64,000 bases of DNA from positions 62,001 to 126,000 of the forward strand of contig NZ_JAMBOX010000003.1 of assembly GCF_023715785.1 (NCBI RefSeq). The letters are read 5' to 3'. The position numbers were made by a program, and so were the translations under genes. The stretch is from Neobacillus niacini. GTDB taxonomy: Bacteria > Bacillota > Bacilli > Bacillales > Cytobacillaceae. Shown one piece after another: positions 27,764 to 36,610 of this stretch. The first letter of the stretch is position 1; the number at the start of each line of letters is the position of its first letter. Under the pieces are notes generated by a model that was given only the letters and a program-made list of their open reading frames with translations, was not told the origin of the DNA and did not search any database.

Positions 27764-27766
27764 AGG

Positions 27767-28153
27767 TTAGCGGGACCCTTTCTCCATTTTATTTGCCACT
27801 GCATGTCCGAGCGAAACAAACAAATAACCGCCAGTAATCGTTAGCAGCAGGTAAATGGAACTGGTTTTCAAACCCCAATCGAGAAAAAGTTCCAAAACTT
27901 TCACACTAAATGTAGAAAAAGTAGTAAACGAACCCATGAAGCCTGCAACAAATCCAGTTCGAATCATAGGAGAAATACTCTCAACCTTTAACGATAAAAA
28001 AAAGCCAATCATAAAACAGCCTATTAGATTGGCGAACAGGATTCCCGAGGAAGGAGGAAGAGAAGAATTCAAAAGCATCTGGTCCATAAAATACCGTAAC
28101 AATGTACCAAGGATTCCTCCCATACCTACCACAATATATACCATTCTCATCAC
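27767..28153 (-). CDS. crcB: fluoride ion channel CrcB/Fluc, subunit 1
   Basis: 128 residues, four transmembrane helices, with GGILGTLLRY and GFMGSFTTFSTFSVE. First gene of the pair. GTG 28153, ATG 28150 and ATG 28144 are all possible starts. Only 73 bases separate it from the upstream gene on the same strand, and no fluoride riboswitch was recognised there, so it may be read through from that gene. Confidence 0.92.
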   Translation of the reverse strand: MMRMVYIVVGMGGILGTLLRYFMDQMLLNSSLPPSSGILFANLIGCFMIGFFLSLKVESISPMIRTGFVAGFMGSFTTFSTFSVKVLELFLDWGLKTSSIYLLLTITGGYLFVSLGHAVANKMEKGSR

Positions 28154-28226
28154 TTCTTTTTTCTACTACTATATTCTCTTCTTTTATAAAATTGCTTACA
28201 AATTTCAGTTCGACGGAAGTTTGTCG

Positions 28227-28712
28227 CTAATCTCGGTCAATATTAAACCATTCCTCTTCCCACTCATCTTCTTCCCATTCACTGCACCATTGATAATTTC
28301 TTTTTGCAAAGGTTAGAATATAATTTCGTAACATTTGATGACGAACAAGTTTTTGCTCATCTGTTAACGCCCCAGCCCAGGCATACGTTTCAATCAATTC
28401 ATAATAATCCTGATAAATACGGTTATAGATTTGATCGAGGTGTTTCTTTTGTTCTTCCGTATACTGAATAGCTTTTGTACAGTCTAAATCATCATCCAAA
28501 TTCTCAGGCTTTAGCTCTGGTTCCACTACTTTTTTCTTTTGCTGTTTTTTTGCAGCCGCTTTTTTTTCGCTTATGATAGTGGCTTTTTCTTTAACTTCAT
28601 CCCTGTCTGTAAAGGCCTTGGTCAAGGTTTTGGGAACTTCAGCAAAGCTAATTCCTTTAGGTACCATGTAGAAAAGAAACAAGAATAAAATGAATCCCAT
28701 TTTTTTCATCAT
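28227..28712 (-). CDS. secreted hypothetical protein, DUF2680/YckD-like core
   Basis: 161 residues. Signal peptide at about 1-24 (cleavage near SFA-EV), a Lys-rich linker (AAAKKQQKKK), then a helical core LDQIYNRIYQDYYELIETY with WAGALTDEQ that resembles the YckD family, and a very acidic Trp-rich tail (EWEEDEWEEEW). AAGGAGAAAACCG precedes the ATG. It lies between a PepSY protein gene and crcB on the same strand. Function unknown. Confidence 0.65.
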   Translation of the reverse strand: MMKKMGFILFLFLFYMVPKGISFAEVPKTLTKAFTDRDEVKEKATIISEKKAAAKKQQKKKVVEPELKPENLDDDLDCTKAIQYTEEQKKHLDQIYNRIYQDYYELIETYAWAGALTDEQKLVRHQMLRNYILTFAKRNYQWCSEWEEDEWEEEWFNIDRD

Positions 28713-28779
28713 CGGTTTTCTCCTTGTTTACAAATATGTAAAGTTGCATATCAAATGACATGCAACTTTTTCCCATTAT

Positions 28780-29178
28780 TTAATCATCGTAGCGGTCATC
28801 ATCATGGCCATCATCATCATCATCATCATCATGGCCATCTTCATCATGTCCATGGTCATCATCGTGTCCACCGTCATCGCCATCCCGAGACCCTTCTCGT
28901 TCTACTTCCAGTACTTTACCGGTATTGGCGTCTATTTCCACCTCGTATGTACCGTCAGAGCTTTTGACAATAACCTCGTAATGTTTCCTTCCATCATCCT
29001 CTTCCAACTTGACTGAGACTACTTTCCCTTTCACCTTACCCAAAGCAATTTCTTTTGCTTGTTTCTCTGAGATTTGGGAATTTTGCATAAGTTGCTCAGC
29101 CTTGGCAAGTCCCCCTTGTAAATAGGCACTAAACCCGAAAGGAATCAGAAAGGCCAGTAAACAGATTAACTTTTTCAA
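28780..29178 (-). CDS. PepSY-domain secreted protein with Asp/His-rich tail
   Basis: 132 residues: signal peptide (about 1-27), one PepSY domain (about 33-93; ISEKQAKEIALGKVKG, YEVEIDANTGKVLEVE), then about 35 residues made almost only of Asp, His and Gly, from a GAT/CAT-type trinucleotide run. Start is TTG with AAAGGAG upstream. PepSY domains bind or inhibit peptidases at the cell surface; the tail looks able to bind divalent metal. The run may vary in length by slippage. Confidence 0.8.
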   Translation of the reverse strand: MKKLICLLAFLIPFGFSAYLQGGLAKAEQLMQNSQISEKQAKEIALGKVKGKVVSVKLEEDDGRKHYEVIVKSSDGTYEVEIDANTGKVLEVEREGSRDGDDGGHDDDHGHDEDGHDDDDDDDGHDDDRYDD

Positions 29179-29328
29179 TCACTATCACTCCTTTTAGTTT
29201 TTTATATTTTGTGCCATAAAAGTTATCTTATTCGCGGCTCTTTTTCTCCCTAAAAAAATCTTGGGAATAACAGAGACAAACTGGGACAAAGCCGTTACAT
29301 TTCACGTATCGATCGAACACTATGTAGT

Positions 29329-29763
29329 ATGAAGGACTATCGGACAGGGGGGATAAAGGATGGGATAACCCGTTTCTTCAATCCAAAGAAAATAAAAGAT
29401 TGGTATCTGAACAAAAGATTTCATCCAGCTAGGCAATTGGAAGAAGGGTATATACATTGGGGACTTGGAATTGAGGCTCCATTTTTTTTAAGCGACAAAT
29501 TTTCCGTTGAAAATAACTCCGTTGCCATTGTTGGGTCACAATCCACGCATAATCATTCATGGCCTATTAAATATTCCATTGTAAAAATAAGCAAACTGGG
29601 AACGATGGTTAAATACCTTAATAGTGTCATCATATACGGGGACCATGTCGATGAAGAATTTCATCATATTTTTCATCTCGCCAACGGATCTGACTACCAG
29701 TTGTTAATTTTCAACAATTATCATTACCACTCCATCGGGAGGGTTCGTTTCATTCAAGATTAG
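29329..29763 (+). CDS. hypothetical protein
   Basis: 144 residues, not recognised. No signal peptide or clear membrane segment. His- and Tyr-rich C-terminal half (HHIFHLANGSDYQ, NNYHYHSIGR) of beta type. The first ATG has no good ribosome site; a GGGGGG run lies inside the frame a few codons later without an in-frame start after it, so the true start is uncertain. Isolated between a divergent gene and the antiporter. Confidence 0.5.
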   Translation: MKDYRTGGIKDGITRFFNPKKIKDWYLNKRFHPARQLEEGYIHWGLGIEAPFFLSDKFSVENNSVAIVGSQSTHNHSWPIKYSIVKISKLGTMVKYLNSVIIYGDHVDEEFHHIFHLANGSDYQLLIFNNYHYHSIGRVRFIQD

Positions 29764-29862
29764 TAGGGAAACAACCTATATTTGAAAGTCTATTGGATTT
29801 GCCCACTACCGCTAGACAACTCCGGCATACCTTAAACTAATCGAACAAGGAGTTGAAAAGGA

Positions 29863-31188
29863 ATGTTTAGTTTAACCAGCTTTGAAATTAGTCATTTTCT
29901 ATTAGCAATGGGATGTTTGCTTGCTATGGCTCACTTATTAGGGTATCTAGCTGAACGTATTTATATTCCTCGCGTCATTGGAGAAGTTGCTGCCGGTTTA
30001 GTTCTAGGGCCAACGCTACTGGGACACTTATTCCCTGATGCATTTAAATGGCTGTTTCTTGGATTCGAGACTGAACACAAATTATTTGGACTTTTATACC
30101 AATTGGGCTTATTAATGTTAATGTTCTGTTCGGGTCTAAAATTTCAAACTAAATTTAACCGGGATGATATAAAGATGACATCAGCTTTAGTAATTGGTGC
30201 CACAATTCCGGCTTTTATTGTCGGTTGGTTTGCTGCTGATGTGTTTAATATTTCCCCCTATCTGGGAACAGCTAATAATCCATTAGCGATGAAAATAGTC
30301 ATAGCCATTTCTATCGCAATCACTTCAATACCAGTAATCTCCAAAATTTTCAATGACCTGGGGATTATGCATACAAGATTTGCAAAAATTGTCATAGCCT
30401 GTGCAGGAATTCATGATATTCTGCTCTGGGTTGCGCTAGGTTTTGCCACTGCCATTGCCAGTAATGGAGCTGGTTTTTCCTCCGGCATAGCCTTAAAAAG
30501 TATCGGAGTATCGTTCGGATTTATTGTAGGGACCTTTATTGTCGGGTATTTTTTATTTAAACACTTAACCATTATTAAGCAAAATATATTATTTCGCTCC
30601 TCTAACTTAGGATATTTTTTGTTTATTATGTTTATTCTTGCCTCTTTAGCAGGCAATCTTCATGTCGAAACGATTTTCGGAGCACTAATTGCAGGAATTA
30701 TTGCCAAAGTGGCTTTACCAAAAGCGGTATCTGAACGTCTGGAGCAAGGGGTCAGCAATATTTCTTTTTCTTGGTTTATCCCAATCTATTTTGCAACAGT
30801 AGGATTGCAACTAGACCTTGTCCGGCACTTCAACCCCCTATTCTTCCTTGCTTACTTCCTGTTTGCTACCTTGACGCAGACATTGGCCGTTTACCTCACC
30901 TCACGTGCCATGAAACAGGATACATTGACCAGTTTCAATTTGGGAGTGGCGATTAATGACCGCGGTGGTCCCGGAATTGTCCTTTCCTCTGTTGCCTATG
31001 CAGCGGGAATCATTAATCAAGAATTTTTCGCCATCCTTGTTATGTTAGCACTGATCACTTCCTGGATCCCGGGAACATGGCTTCGGTTCATCGTAAACAA
31101 AGGATGGAGACTAATGCCCGGAGACGAAAACCTTATTCCCCAACCACGGTCAGACGGAAAAATCAAATCCTTCAACAAATCGGTGTAG
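29863..31188 (+). CDS. cation:proton antiporter (CPA2, KefB/NapA type)
   Basis: 441 residues with about 12 transmembrane helices and the Na_H_exchanger fold: RVIGEVAAGLVLGPTLLG near the start, LMFCSGLKF, and AINDRGGPGIVL in the late helix region. No C-terminal TrkA-N domain is present, unlike full KefB. It exchanges Na+ or K+ for protons across the membrane. AACAAGGAGTTG precedes the ATG. A germination-linked role (GerN type) is possible but unsupported by neighbours. Confidence 0.88.
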   Translation: MFSLTSFEISHFLLAMGCLLAMAHLLGYLAERIYIPRVIGEVAAGLVLGPTLLGHLFPDAFKWLFLGFETEHKLFGLLYQLGLLMLMFCSGLKFQTKFNRDDIKMTSALVIGATIPAFIVGWFAADVFNISPYLGTANNPLAMKIVIAISIAITSIPVISKIFNDLGIMHTRFAKIVIACAGIHDILLWVALGFATAIASNGAGFSSGIALKSIGVSFGFIVGTFIVGYFLFKHLTIIKQNILFRSSNLGYFLFIMFILASLAGNLHVETIFGALIAGIIAKVALPKAVSERLEQGVSNISFSWFIPIYFATVGLQLDLVRHFNPLFFLAYFLFATLTQTLAVYLTSRAMKQDTLTSFNLGVAINDRGGPGIVLSSVAYAAGIINQEFFAILVMLALITSWIPGTWLRFIVNKGWRLMPGDENLIPQPRSDGKIKSFNKSV

Positions 31189-31195
31189 ATACATT

Positions 31196-31242
31196 CGGGA
31201 CGGTTCTTGTGTCTCATTCTTTGAGACACAAGAACCGTCCCG
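31196..31242. terminator. perfect 21-bp hairpin terminator between convergent genes
   Basis: Arms 31196-31216 and 31222-31242 are perfect complements of 21 bases (ends CGGGACGG / CCGTCCCG) around a five-base loop. It separates the antiporter and phosphatase genes. The segment AGAACCGTCCC recurs in the element at 57360-57386. Confidence 0.85.
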
Positions 31243-31246
31243 CGTT

Positions 31247-32014
31247 TTACTCAAGTAAATAAGCCTTCAATTTACTAATATTTCGATCTGTTAGTCCGAT
31301 CGCTTCTTTAAGATAGGAATCCATGCTTCCGTATCCCTTTTCCACTTCATCGTAAAAGGCATGCAGGTATTCGAGTCGGGCCTCAAACATGGCATCGAGC
31401 ACGGCCTGGTCCACCTGCTTGCGGTTGTAAGACTCGAGTCCTGCAAAATGTGCCTTCATCCGGTCTAATGTGGTGTTCGTATACAAATAGTCCTCCTCAA
31501 TGGCATCGCGTGAAACCCCAAGCGCACTGAGGATGAGCGTTGCCACAGCCCCTGTCCGGTCCTTCCCGGCCATGCAATGGAACAGCATCGGTGCCTGCGG
31601 TTCCTCCAGTAAAATCTCAAATACCTTGCGAAATGTCCCAGAATAGCTCACCATTTTTCGGTTCAAGTAAATTAATAACTCCCCGGGTTCGTTTAAGTTA
31701 GGACTATTTTCCCCCAGGTCGCTAACTTGACTTACGACATTTCTATCGGGATTGACTGGGATGTGATTCCATCTGGTATCAGTAAAAATCGGATCCGGAT
31801 AACGCCCAATCTCATCCTCCCTGCGAAGATCACAGATATTTCTAATGCTGAGCCGGCCGATAAGCTCCATGTCCTTTTCCGTCAATTTGCTTAAATTCCC
31901 CGAACGAAAAAGCTGACCTCTTTTCACGCTGTACCCCTCAGGTGTTTGATAGCCCCCTAGGTCACGGAAGTTGAAACTTCCTTCCAAAATAATCTCACGA
32001 TGGACACGATCCAT
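31247..32014 (-). CDS. tyrosine/dual-specificity protein phosphatase (Y_phosphatase3 family)
   Basis: 255 residues with N-terminal FNFRDLGGY and the catalytic loop HCMAGKDRTG (C-x5-R), both diagnostic of this family. The enzyme forms a phospho-cysteine intermediate; some relatives act on phosphoinositides. A GGGGGGAG run lies upstream of the ATG. Single gene, substrate unknown. Confidence 0.9.
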   Translation of the reverse strand: MDRVHREIILEGSFNFRDLGGYQTPEGYSVKRGQLFRSGNLSKLTEKDMELIGRLSIRNICDLRREDEIGRYPDPIFTDTRWNHIPVNPDRNVVSQVSDLGENSPNLNEPGELLIYLNRKMVSYSGTFRKVFEILLEEPQAPMLFHCMAGKDRTGAVATLILSALGVSRDAIEEDYLYTNTTLDRMKAHFAGLESYNRKQVDQAVLDAMFEARLEYLHAFYDEVEKGYGSMDSYLKEAIGLTDRNISKLKAYLLE

Positions 32015-32190
32015 GATTGCTCTCCCCCCTAACCAGCATTTCTTTTTAAAAATAATTATACCGTTTATGGCTCAACATTGCCTAGTTATACTGTAAGAAT
32101 GTTACTTTCCAACCATATTATAGGCCGTAGATACAAAATGATTGACCGGGGCGCCTGCATTCTCCATGATAATAATAGAGGTGGTTTATT

Positions 32191-33357
32191 GTGCTGGATT
32201 TATTTATCATATCAGACAAGCAAAAAGATTGGCTGCAAAAATTACGGAAATTAGAAGCAAAGTTTAAAAATAGGGCTGCGGAAATTGACGAGTTGGCCAT
32301 GTTTCCAAAGGAAAATATTCAAGAATTGGTCGATATGGGATATCCGAGCGTGACTCTCCCTGCAAATTTCGGCGGTGAAAGCCTCAAGGTCTATGACATG
32401 GTCATGCTTCAAGAAACACTGGCCAGCTTTGACGGCAGCACAGCGCTTTCAATCGGCTGGAACCTAGGCGTTGTTGGGGAAATTTTTGAAAGTAAATTAT
32501 GGACTGAGGAGCAATTAAACTTTTTTGCAACAGAAATCCTTAACGGCGCTTTGGTGAATCGGGCCGCCAGCGAAGCGCAAACGGGGAGTCCTACAAGGGG
32601 CGGACGGCCAGGGACAAATGCTGTCAGGAAGAATGGAGCTTGGGTACTGACCGGCCGAAAAACATTTACTACCATGTCTCCTGTGTTAACCTACTTTCTA
32701 ACCTCGGCGTGGATTGAGGAGGAGAAAATGCAGGGGCACTTTTTGCTTCATAAGGACTTAGAGGGACTGTCGATTGAAGAAACATGGGATGTCATTTCGA
32801 TGCGGGGCACAGGAAGCCATGACCTTGTTCTTGATGGGGTGACTGTGGATGATTCCATGCTTGTGGAACGCCTCGATGGGCCAAGAGGAGGAAAAGTCAA
32901 CGGCTGGGTTCTGCATATCCCTGCGTGTTACCTTGGCATCGCCCAGGCTGCCCGTAATTACGCCGTCCATTTTTCGAATCATCATTCTCCAAACAGCCTG
33001 AACGGGTCTATCAGCCAATTGCCAAATGTGCAGCAGCTGCTAGGAGAAATCGATCTAGAATTGATTCGGGCCCGACATCTCATCTATAGTGTCGCTGCAG
33101 CCTATGATGATGAATCCCGCCGGGGTCTTATCGAAAATGAGCTTGGCGTCGTCAAGCATACCGTCACGAACTCGGCAATTAACATTGTTGATAAGGCGAT
33201 GCGAATTGTTGGGGCAAAAAGTCTGCAGCGTTCGAATCCACTCCAGCGTTATTATCGCGATGTCCGCGCCGGCCTCCACAACCCGCCAATGGATGATATG
33301 ACGATTAAAAAGCTAGCATTATCGGCAATTGAAAAAGATATGCCAAAAAAGAGCTGA
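32191..33357 (+). CDS. acyl-CoA dehydrogenase family protein
   Basis: 388 residues with the N-terminal helical, middle beta and C-terminal helical domains of FAD-dependent acyl-CoA dehydrogenases. Visible are EAQTGSPTRGGRPGT, the MRGTGSHDLVL flavin-domain block, and a C-terminal RYYRDVRAGLHNPP. The substrate-type catalytic Glu is not obvious. GTG start with GAGGTGG upstream. It sits alone, so it may act outside beta-oxidation, for example on sulfur or aromatic compounds; that is a guess. Confidence 0.85.
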   Translation: MLDLFIISDKQKDWLQKLRKLEAKFKNRAAEIDELAMFPKENIQELVDMGYPSVTLPANFGGESLKVYDMVMLQETLASFDGSTALSIGWNLGVVGEIFESKLWTEEQLNFFATEILNGALVNRAASEAQTGSPTRGGRPGTNAVRKNGAWVLTGRKTFTTMSPVLTYFLTSAWIEEEKMQGHFLLHKDLEGLSIEETWDVISMRGTGSHDLVLDGVTVDDSMLVERLDGPRGGKVNGWVLHIPACYLGIAQAARNYAVHFSNHHSPNSLNGSISQLPNVQQLLGEIDLELIRARHLIYSVAAAYDDESRRGLIENELGVVKHTVTNSAINIVDKAMRIVGAKSLQRSNPLQRYYRDVRAGLHNPPMDDMTIKKLALSAIEKDMPKKS

Positions 33358-33374
33358 AATTTTTCAGCTCTTTT
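33347..33374. terminator. terminator of acyl-CoA dehydrogenase gene
   Basis: AAGAGCTGAAA (33349-33359) and TTTCAGCTCTT (33362-33372), followed by T-run. The stop codon lies inside the left arm. Confidence 0.85.
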
Positions 33375-33395
33375 TTTGCGGATTCTTAAAGTTTC

Positions 33396-34040
33396 CTATT
33401 CAACTAATCTCGCACTTTTTAACTTAGGCATCATTAATTTCATAAAGACATTTAACAAGGGGCCGAAAAGGATCATGGCGATAATCGTACCTTCCCTAAC
33501 CGTAATGCTTTCATTGAATAAAAATGAAACTGCGAGGGCAATGACGATCGATAAAACGTCGACAAATTGTCTGATGAACCCAAAATTCTTATTGATTTTT
33601 TTGGAAATGATCATACAAACAGATTCCAACGGAAATGTAACCAAATTAATCGCCATAATGACGGAAATAGACGCCGCACAAATGATAACGGATAAAATTA
33701 AGAGCAGAACATTAATCCAATAGCTATCAATGGTGAACTTGGAATAAACTTCATAAATCATGAAATTAACGACAAATCCTAAAAGGACCGCCACAAATAT
33801 TTGAACAATATGGTTAATCTTAAATTCCTTTTTAAGGAGAAGTAATTGAAGCAGGACGCAGCTAATGTTCATGATCATGGAAAAAGTCCCGACCTTCATA
33901 TCAATGACCCCGGATACACTTAAGCTTAAAGCATCCCATGCCCCGACACCAACAGCTGCTTTTATGCCTAAACTCGCGCCTATACCTGTAAGCGTCATGC
34001 TGATTAGCACAATGAGAAATTTTTGAACAGACTTGAACAT
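33396..34040 (-). CDS. YczE/YitT-type integral membrane protein
   Basis: 214 residues with five to six transmembrane helices and the family block GIGASLGIKAAVGVGAWDALS near the N-terminus. YczE relatives are membrane proteins of unclear biochemical role (YczE itself affects surfactin/bacillaene production in B. subtilis). GGAG lies ten bases before the ATG. It is divergent from an RpiR regulator that may control it. Confidence 0.8.
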   Translation of the reverse strand: MFKSVQKFLIVLISMTLTGIGASLGIKAAVGVGAWDALSLSVSGVIDMKVGTFSMIMNISCVLLQLLLLKKEFKINHIVQIFVAVLLGFVVNFMIYEVYSKFTIDSYWINVLLLILSVIICAASISVIMAINLVTFPLESVCMIISKKINKNFGFIRQFVDVLSIVIALAVSFLFNESITVREGTIIAMILFGPLLNVFMKLMMPKLKSARLVE

Positions 34041-34201
34041 TCGATCAAGCTCCTTTTTGCGATAAAAACTCTAATGTAATAATATTAAATCAATGACGAC
34101 ATTAAAATACTTTACGCAAAAGTTAGAAAGCGTTTCTAATATTTCAGGGGATTTCAATAGAAAAACTGAAAAACCTTTTTAAAGAGGGGATTATACGGAT
34201 C

Positions 34202-35080
34202 ATGATCATTTCAAATAAACTGGAATCGTTGGACACTTTATCCAAATCGGAAGAGATACTGGCGAGATATATTTTAAAAGAAAAAGAAAATATCGAAAGG
34301 CTATCGACGATAGACCTAGCAAACGCGACGTATACATCGCCCTCCACAGTGGTCCGCTTGTCCAAAAAGCTTGGATTCAGCGGGTGGAATGAATTGAAGG
34401 AAAAATATCTTGAGGAACTGCATTACTTAAATCGACACTTTACCGAAATTGACCCGAATTATCCTTTCGATGCGCAGGATTCGTTTTTGACGATTGCTTC
34501 CAAAATCGGGCATTTAGCAACAGAAACCATCCAAGATACCATTTCTCTTTTAAAAAACGAGGATTTAAAAAAAGCGGTGGACCTCTTGGATAAAGCGCGG
34601 GTCATCAACGTATACGGGATTAGCAATTCGCTCCTGATGGCTTATGATTTTAGAAATAAAATGCTTAGAATTAATCGCCGGGTTGAAATGATGGACCTGC
34701 CAGCAGACCAGATTTATGTGGCTTCTAATTCTTCACCAACTGACACGGCCATACTAATTTCCTATTCTGGTGAATCGTCGGAAGTTTTACGAATTGCCGA
34801 GATTTTACGGACAAACAAAACACCAATCATCGCCATTACTAGTATCGGGGAAAATAGTCTGAAGGAATTTGCAGATTGTACGCTTTCCATCTCAACCCGA
34901 GAAAAGCTGTTTTCAAAAATTGCGAGCTATTCGACGAACAATTCGATCCATTTGGTTCTGGATATACTCTATTCGTGTTTATTTAAGTTGAACTATAAAG
35001 GAAATCTGGAATATAAAACAAACATTTCGAAGAAGATTGACGATCGAACATCGCATAGTACCCTACTAAAGGAAAGATGA
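34202..35080 (+). CDS. MurR/RpiR family transcriptional regulator
   Basis: 292 residues: N-terminal HTH_6 domain (1-77; TYTSPSTVVRLSKKLGFSGW) and C-terminal SIS sugar-phosphate-binding domain (about 110-250; ILISYSGESSEVLR). Such regulators sense phosphosugars. No sugar operon adjoins; the divergent YczE-like gene is the nearest candidate target. GAGGGG upstream supports the ATG. Confidence 0.9.
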   Translation: MIISNKLESLDTLSKSEEILARYILKEKENIERLSTIDLANATYTSPSTVVRLSKKLGFSGWNELKEKYLEELHYLNRHFTEIDPNYPFDAQDSFLTIASKIGHLATETIQDTISLLKNEDLKKAVDLLDKARVINVYGISNSLLMAYDFRNKMLRINRRVEMMDLPADQIYVASNSSPTDTAILISYSGESSEVLRIAEILRTNKTPIIAITSIGENSLKEFADCTLSISTREKLFSKIASYSTNNSIHLVLDILYSCLFKLNYKGNLEYKTNISKKIDDRTSHSTLLKER

Positions 35081-35109
35081 AGCCAAGTTAAGTTGTGCTA
35101 ACTTGGCTT
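35080..35109 (+). terminator. hairpin after rpiR-type gene
   Basis: Perfect 11-base arms AAGCCAAGTTA (35080-35090) and TAACTTGGCTT (35099-35109). No clear T-run follows, so termination strength is uncertain. Confidence 0.5.
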
Positions 35110-35177
35110 CCGAGACGCAGATAGGGTCTACGCTACCATAGCCCCTTCCTAACCGGGAACGCGGGCCTACTATCCCC

Positions 35178-35897
35178 CTACTCAATCAAGCTCTCAGCAA
35201 TTTTCAGCACATCCTCTTCCGGTATGTTAAATGCCTTCAGGATGTAGGTAGTATTTTTATGAAAAAACTGGACATCGATGACAAACGGATATTCCGGATT
35301 TGCGCTCACCAACTTCGTTTGCGATACCCATCCATTGACTCCGGCAATACTCACCTGTTTCCCAGTTGACTCTAAATTTGTATCCGTTCCGGGATTCTCG
35401 GTAATCGTTAACTGTTTTCGGTCAAGTGCGCCGCTCTCAGCTTTCTCATTCCATGAATTTTCCTTGCCGTTTTCGGGTGTGACAAACCCGGAGGCATGTT
35501 CCATTCCGGCAGGCAACCATTTTGGCATGATGAATTCAAAACTTGTTGTTTGATAATTTTCGTCCAATCTGTCCATTTTCAACTGGTGGCTTCCGGTGAG
35601 CGGAACCAAACTGGTTGGAGCATCACTTGTTGATATTTTTTCACCTAGCATTGCTTCCGGTTCAGATCTTTCCAAGTGATCCTTTACAAAGGTTCCTAAG
35701 GTAAATACAAAAATCAGGCATACCAAACTTGTTAATACCTTTGGAAAAAGCATTTTCATGTTACCTGGTCTTTTCGATGGATTTTGGATTTCCTCTCTAA
35801 TCCTCTTTTTGTGAAATTCGGTAAAATGCTTCCCTTTTAGAGTAGTTTCATTTAATGTTTTTCTTAGATTAGTAAGTTCGTTTTCAATCTTCATCAA
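35178..35897 (-). CDS. putative anti-sigma factor, membrane-anchored
   Basis: 239 residues: a cytoplasmic N-terminal part of about 50 residues, one transmembrane helix (about 50-68), and an outer domain of about 170 residues of DUF4367 type (MPKWLPAGMEHASGFVT and a C-terminal VQFFHKNTTYILKAFN). Its start overlaps the end of the sigma factor gene by 14 bases, the normal arrangement for an ECF sigma and its inhibitor. It would hold the sigma factor at the membrane until an envelope signal releases it. Signal unknown. Confidence 0.82.
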   Translation of the reverse strand: MMKIENELTNLRKTLNETTLKGKHFTEFHKKRIREEIQNPSKRPGNMKMLFPKVLTSLVCLIFVFTLGTFVKDHLERSEPEAMLGEKISTSDAPTSLVPLTGSHQLKMDRLDENYQTTSFEFIMPKWLPAGMEHASGFVTPENGKENSWNEKAESGALDRKQLTITENPGTDTNLESTGKQVSIAGVNGWVSQTKLVSANPEYPFVIDVQFFHKNTTYILKAFNIPEEDVLKIAESLIE

Positions 35898-36429
35898 AAT
35901 CCCTCCTCATTAAACTTCGAAGCTTTTCCCGTCCTCTATTTAATCTAACTCTGACTGTAGACTCTGTGATGGATAATAACTGACTTATTTCCTTTGTTGA
36001 AAAACTTTGATAGTAAAATAGGATGATCACCTCCCGATATTTCAATGGCAGTTTAAGCACTGCCCCGGCCAGCTCCCTGCCAGATTCATTGTTCAATATG
36101 GTTGACTCTGCCGATTTTTCCGTTTGGTTTTTGAAATCGAAAAAATTGCCCAAAACAACCTTTTTCATGGTTGCGCTTCTTAAAACATCTTTGCACGTAT
36201 TGGTAAGAATTTTATAAACCCATGTTTTAATGGAGGCATCCCCACGAAAGGTATGTAAGTTTTTATATAACTTTATAAACGATTCCTGGACCGTATCCTC
36301 CGCTAAACTCCAATCCTTTAGATAAAGATAGGCCGTTCTGGTTAACTCCTCGCCATATTCTGACATCAGTTCTTCAAGCATGTCATTTTGATCTAACTGA
36401 TGATTCCATTCATTCCTTGTTAGTTGCAT
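35884..36429 (-). CDS. ECF RNA polymerase sigma factor
   Basis: 181 residues with regions sigma2 (about 22-90; YLYLKDWSLAEDTVQESFIKLYKNL) and sigma4 (about 120-175; LPLKYREVIILFYYQSFSTKEISQLL). It directs transcription of a small regulon under envelope stress. GGGGGTGA precedes the ATG. A promoter of its own class lies just upstream, indicating autoregulation, and a second lies before the divergent permease. It is not clearly SigM, SigW, SigX or SigV. Confidence 0.92.
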   Translation of the reverse strand: MQLTRNEWNHQLDQNDMLEELMSEYGEELTRTAYLYLKDWSLAEDTVQESFIKLYKNLHTFRGDASIKTWVYKILTNTCKDVLRSATMKKVVLGNFFDFKNQTEKSAESTILNNESGRELAGAVLKLPLKYREVIILFYYQSFSTKEISQLLSITESTVRVRLNRGREKLRSLMRRDFDED

Positions 36430-36470
36430 TTATGTCACCCCCAGTTCCTTTGCAACTCTGAACATACTTT

Positions 36471-36497
36471 AGACGGGCATCAGAAAAAATTGTTACA
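36471..36497 (-). promoter_or_regulatory. autoregulatory ECF promoter of the sigma operon
   Basis: Reading leftwards: TGTAAC (36497-36492), a 16-base spacer, then CGTCT (36475-36471). This is the classic Bacillus ECF pattern. It lies 42 bases before the sigma factor start. Confidence 0.75.
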
Positions 36498-36565
36498 AAT
36501 ATTTTCTAGTCCAAATAAGAAAACACAATATCAAATATCCAAAATTTAAAAAAATGTTAAAAACT

Positions 36566-36593
36566 TGCAACTATTTTAACCATTGGTTCGTCT
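36566..36593 (+). promoter_or_regulatory. putative ECF promoter of the divergent permease gene
   Basis: TGCAAC (36566-36571), a 17-base spacer, then CGTCT (36589-36593), 17 bases before the permease start. It mirrors the promoter at 36471-36497, with one base more in the spacer. Confidence 0.55.
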
Positions 36594-36610
36594 AATTTTT
36601 AGGTCTAAGA

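Noticed and set aside
28154-28226. Fluoride riboswitch before crcB
   Set aside because: The 73-base gap is short and I could not find the pseudoknot elements expected of a crcB motif.
28755-28967. His-rich open frame on the plus strand
   Set aside because: It is the antisense reading of the Asp/His repeat of the PepSY gene, which has a signal peptide, domain and ribosome site.
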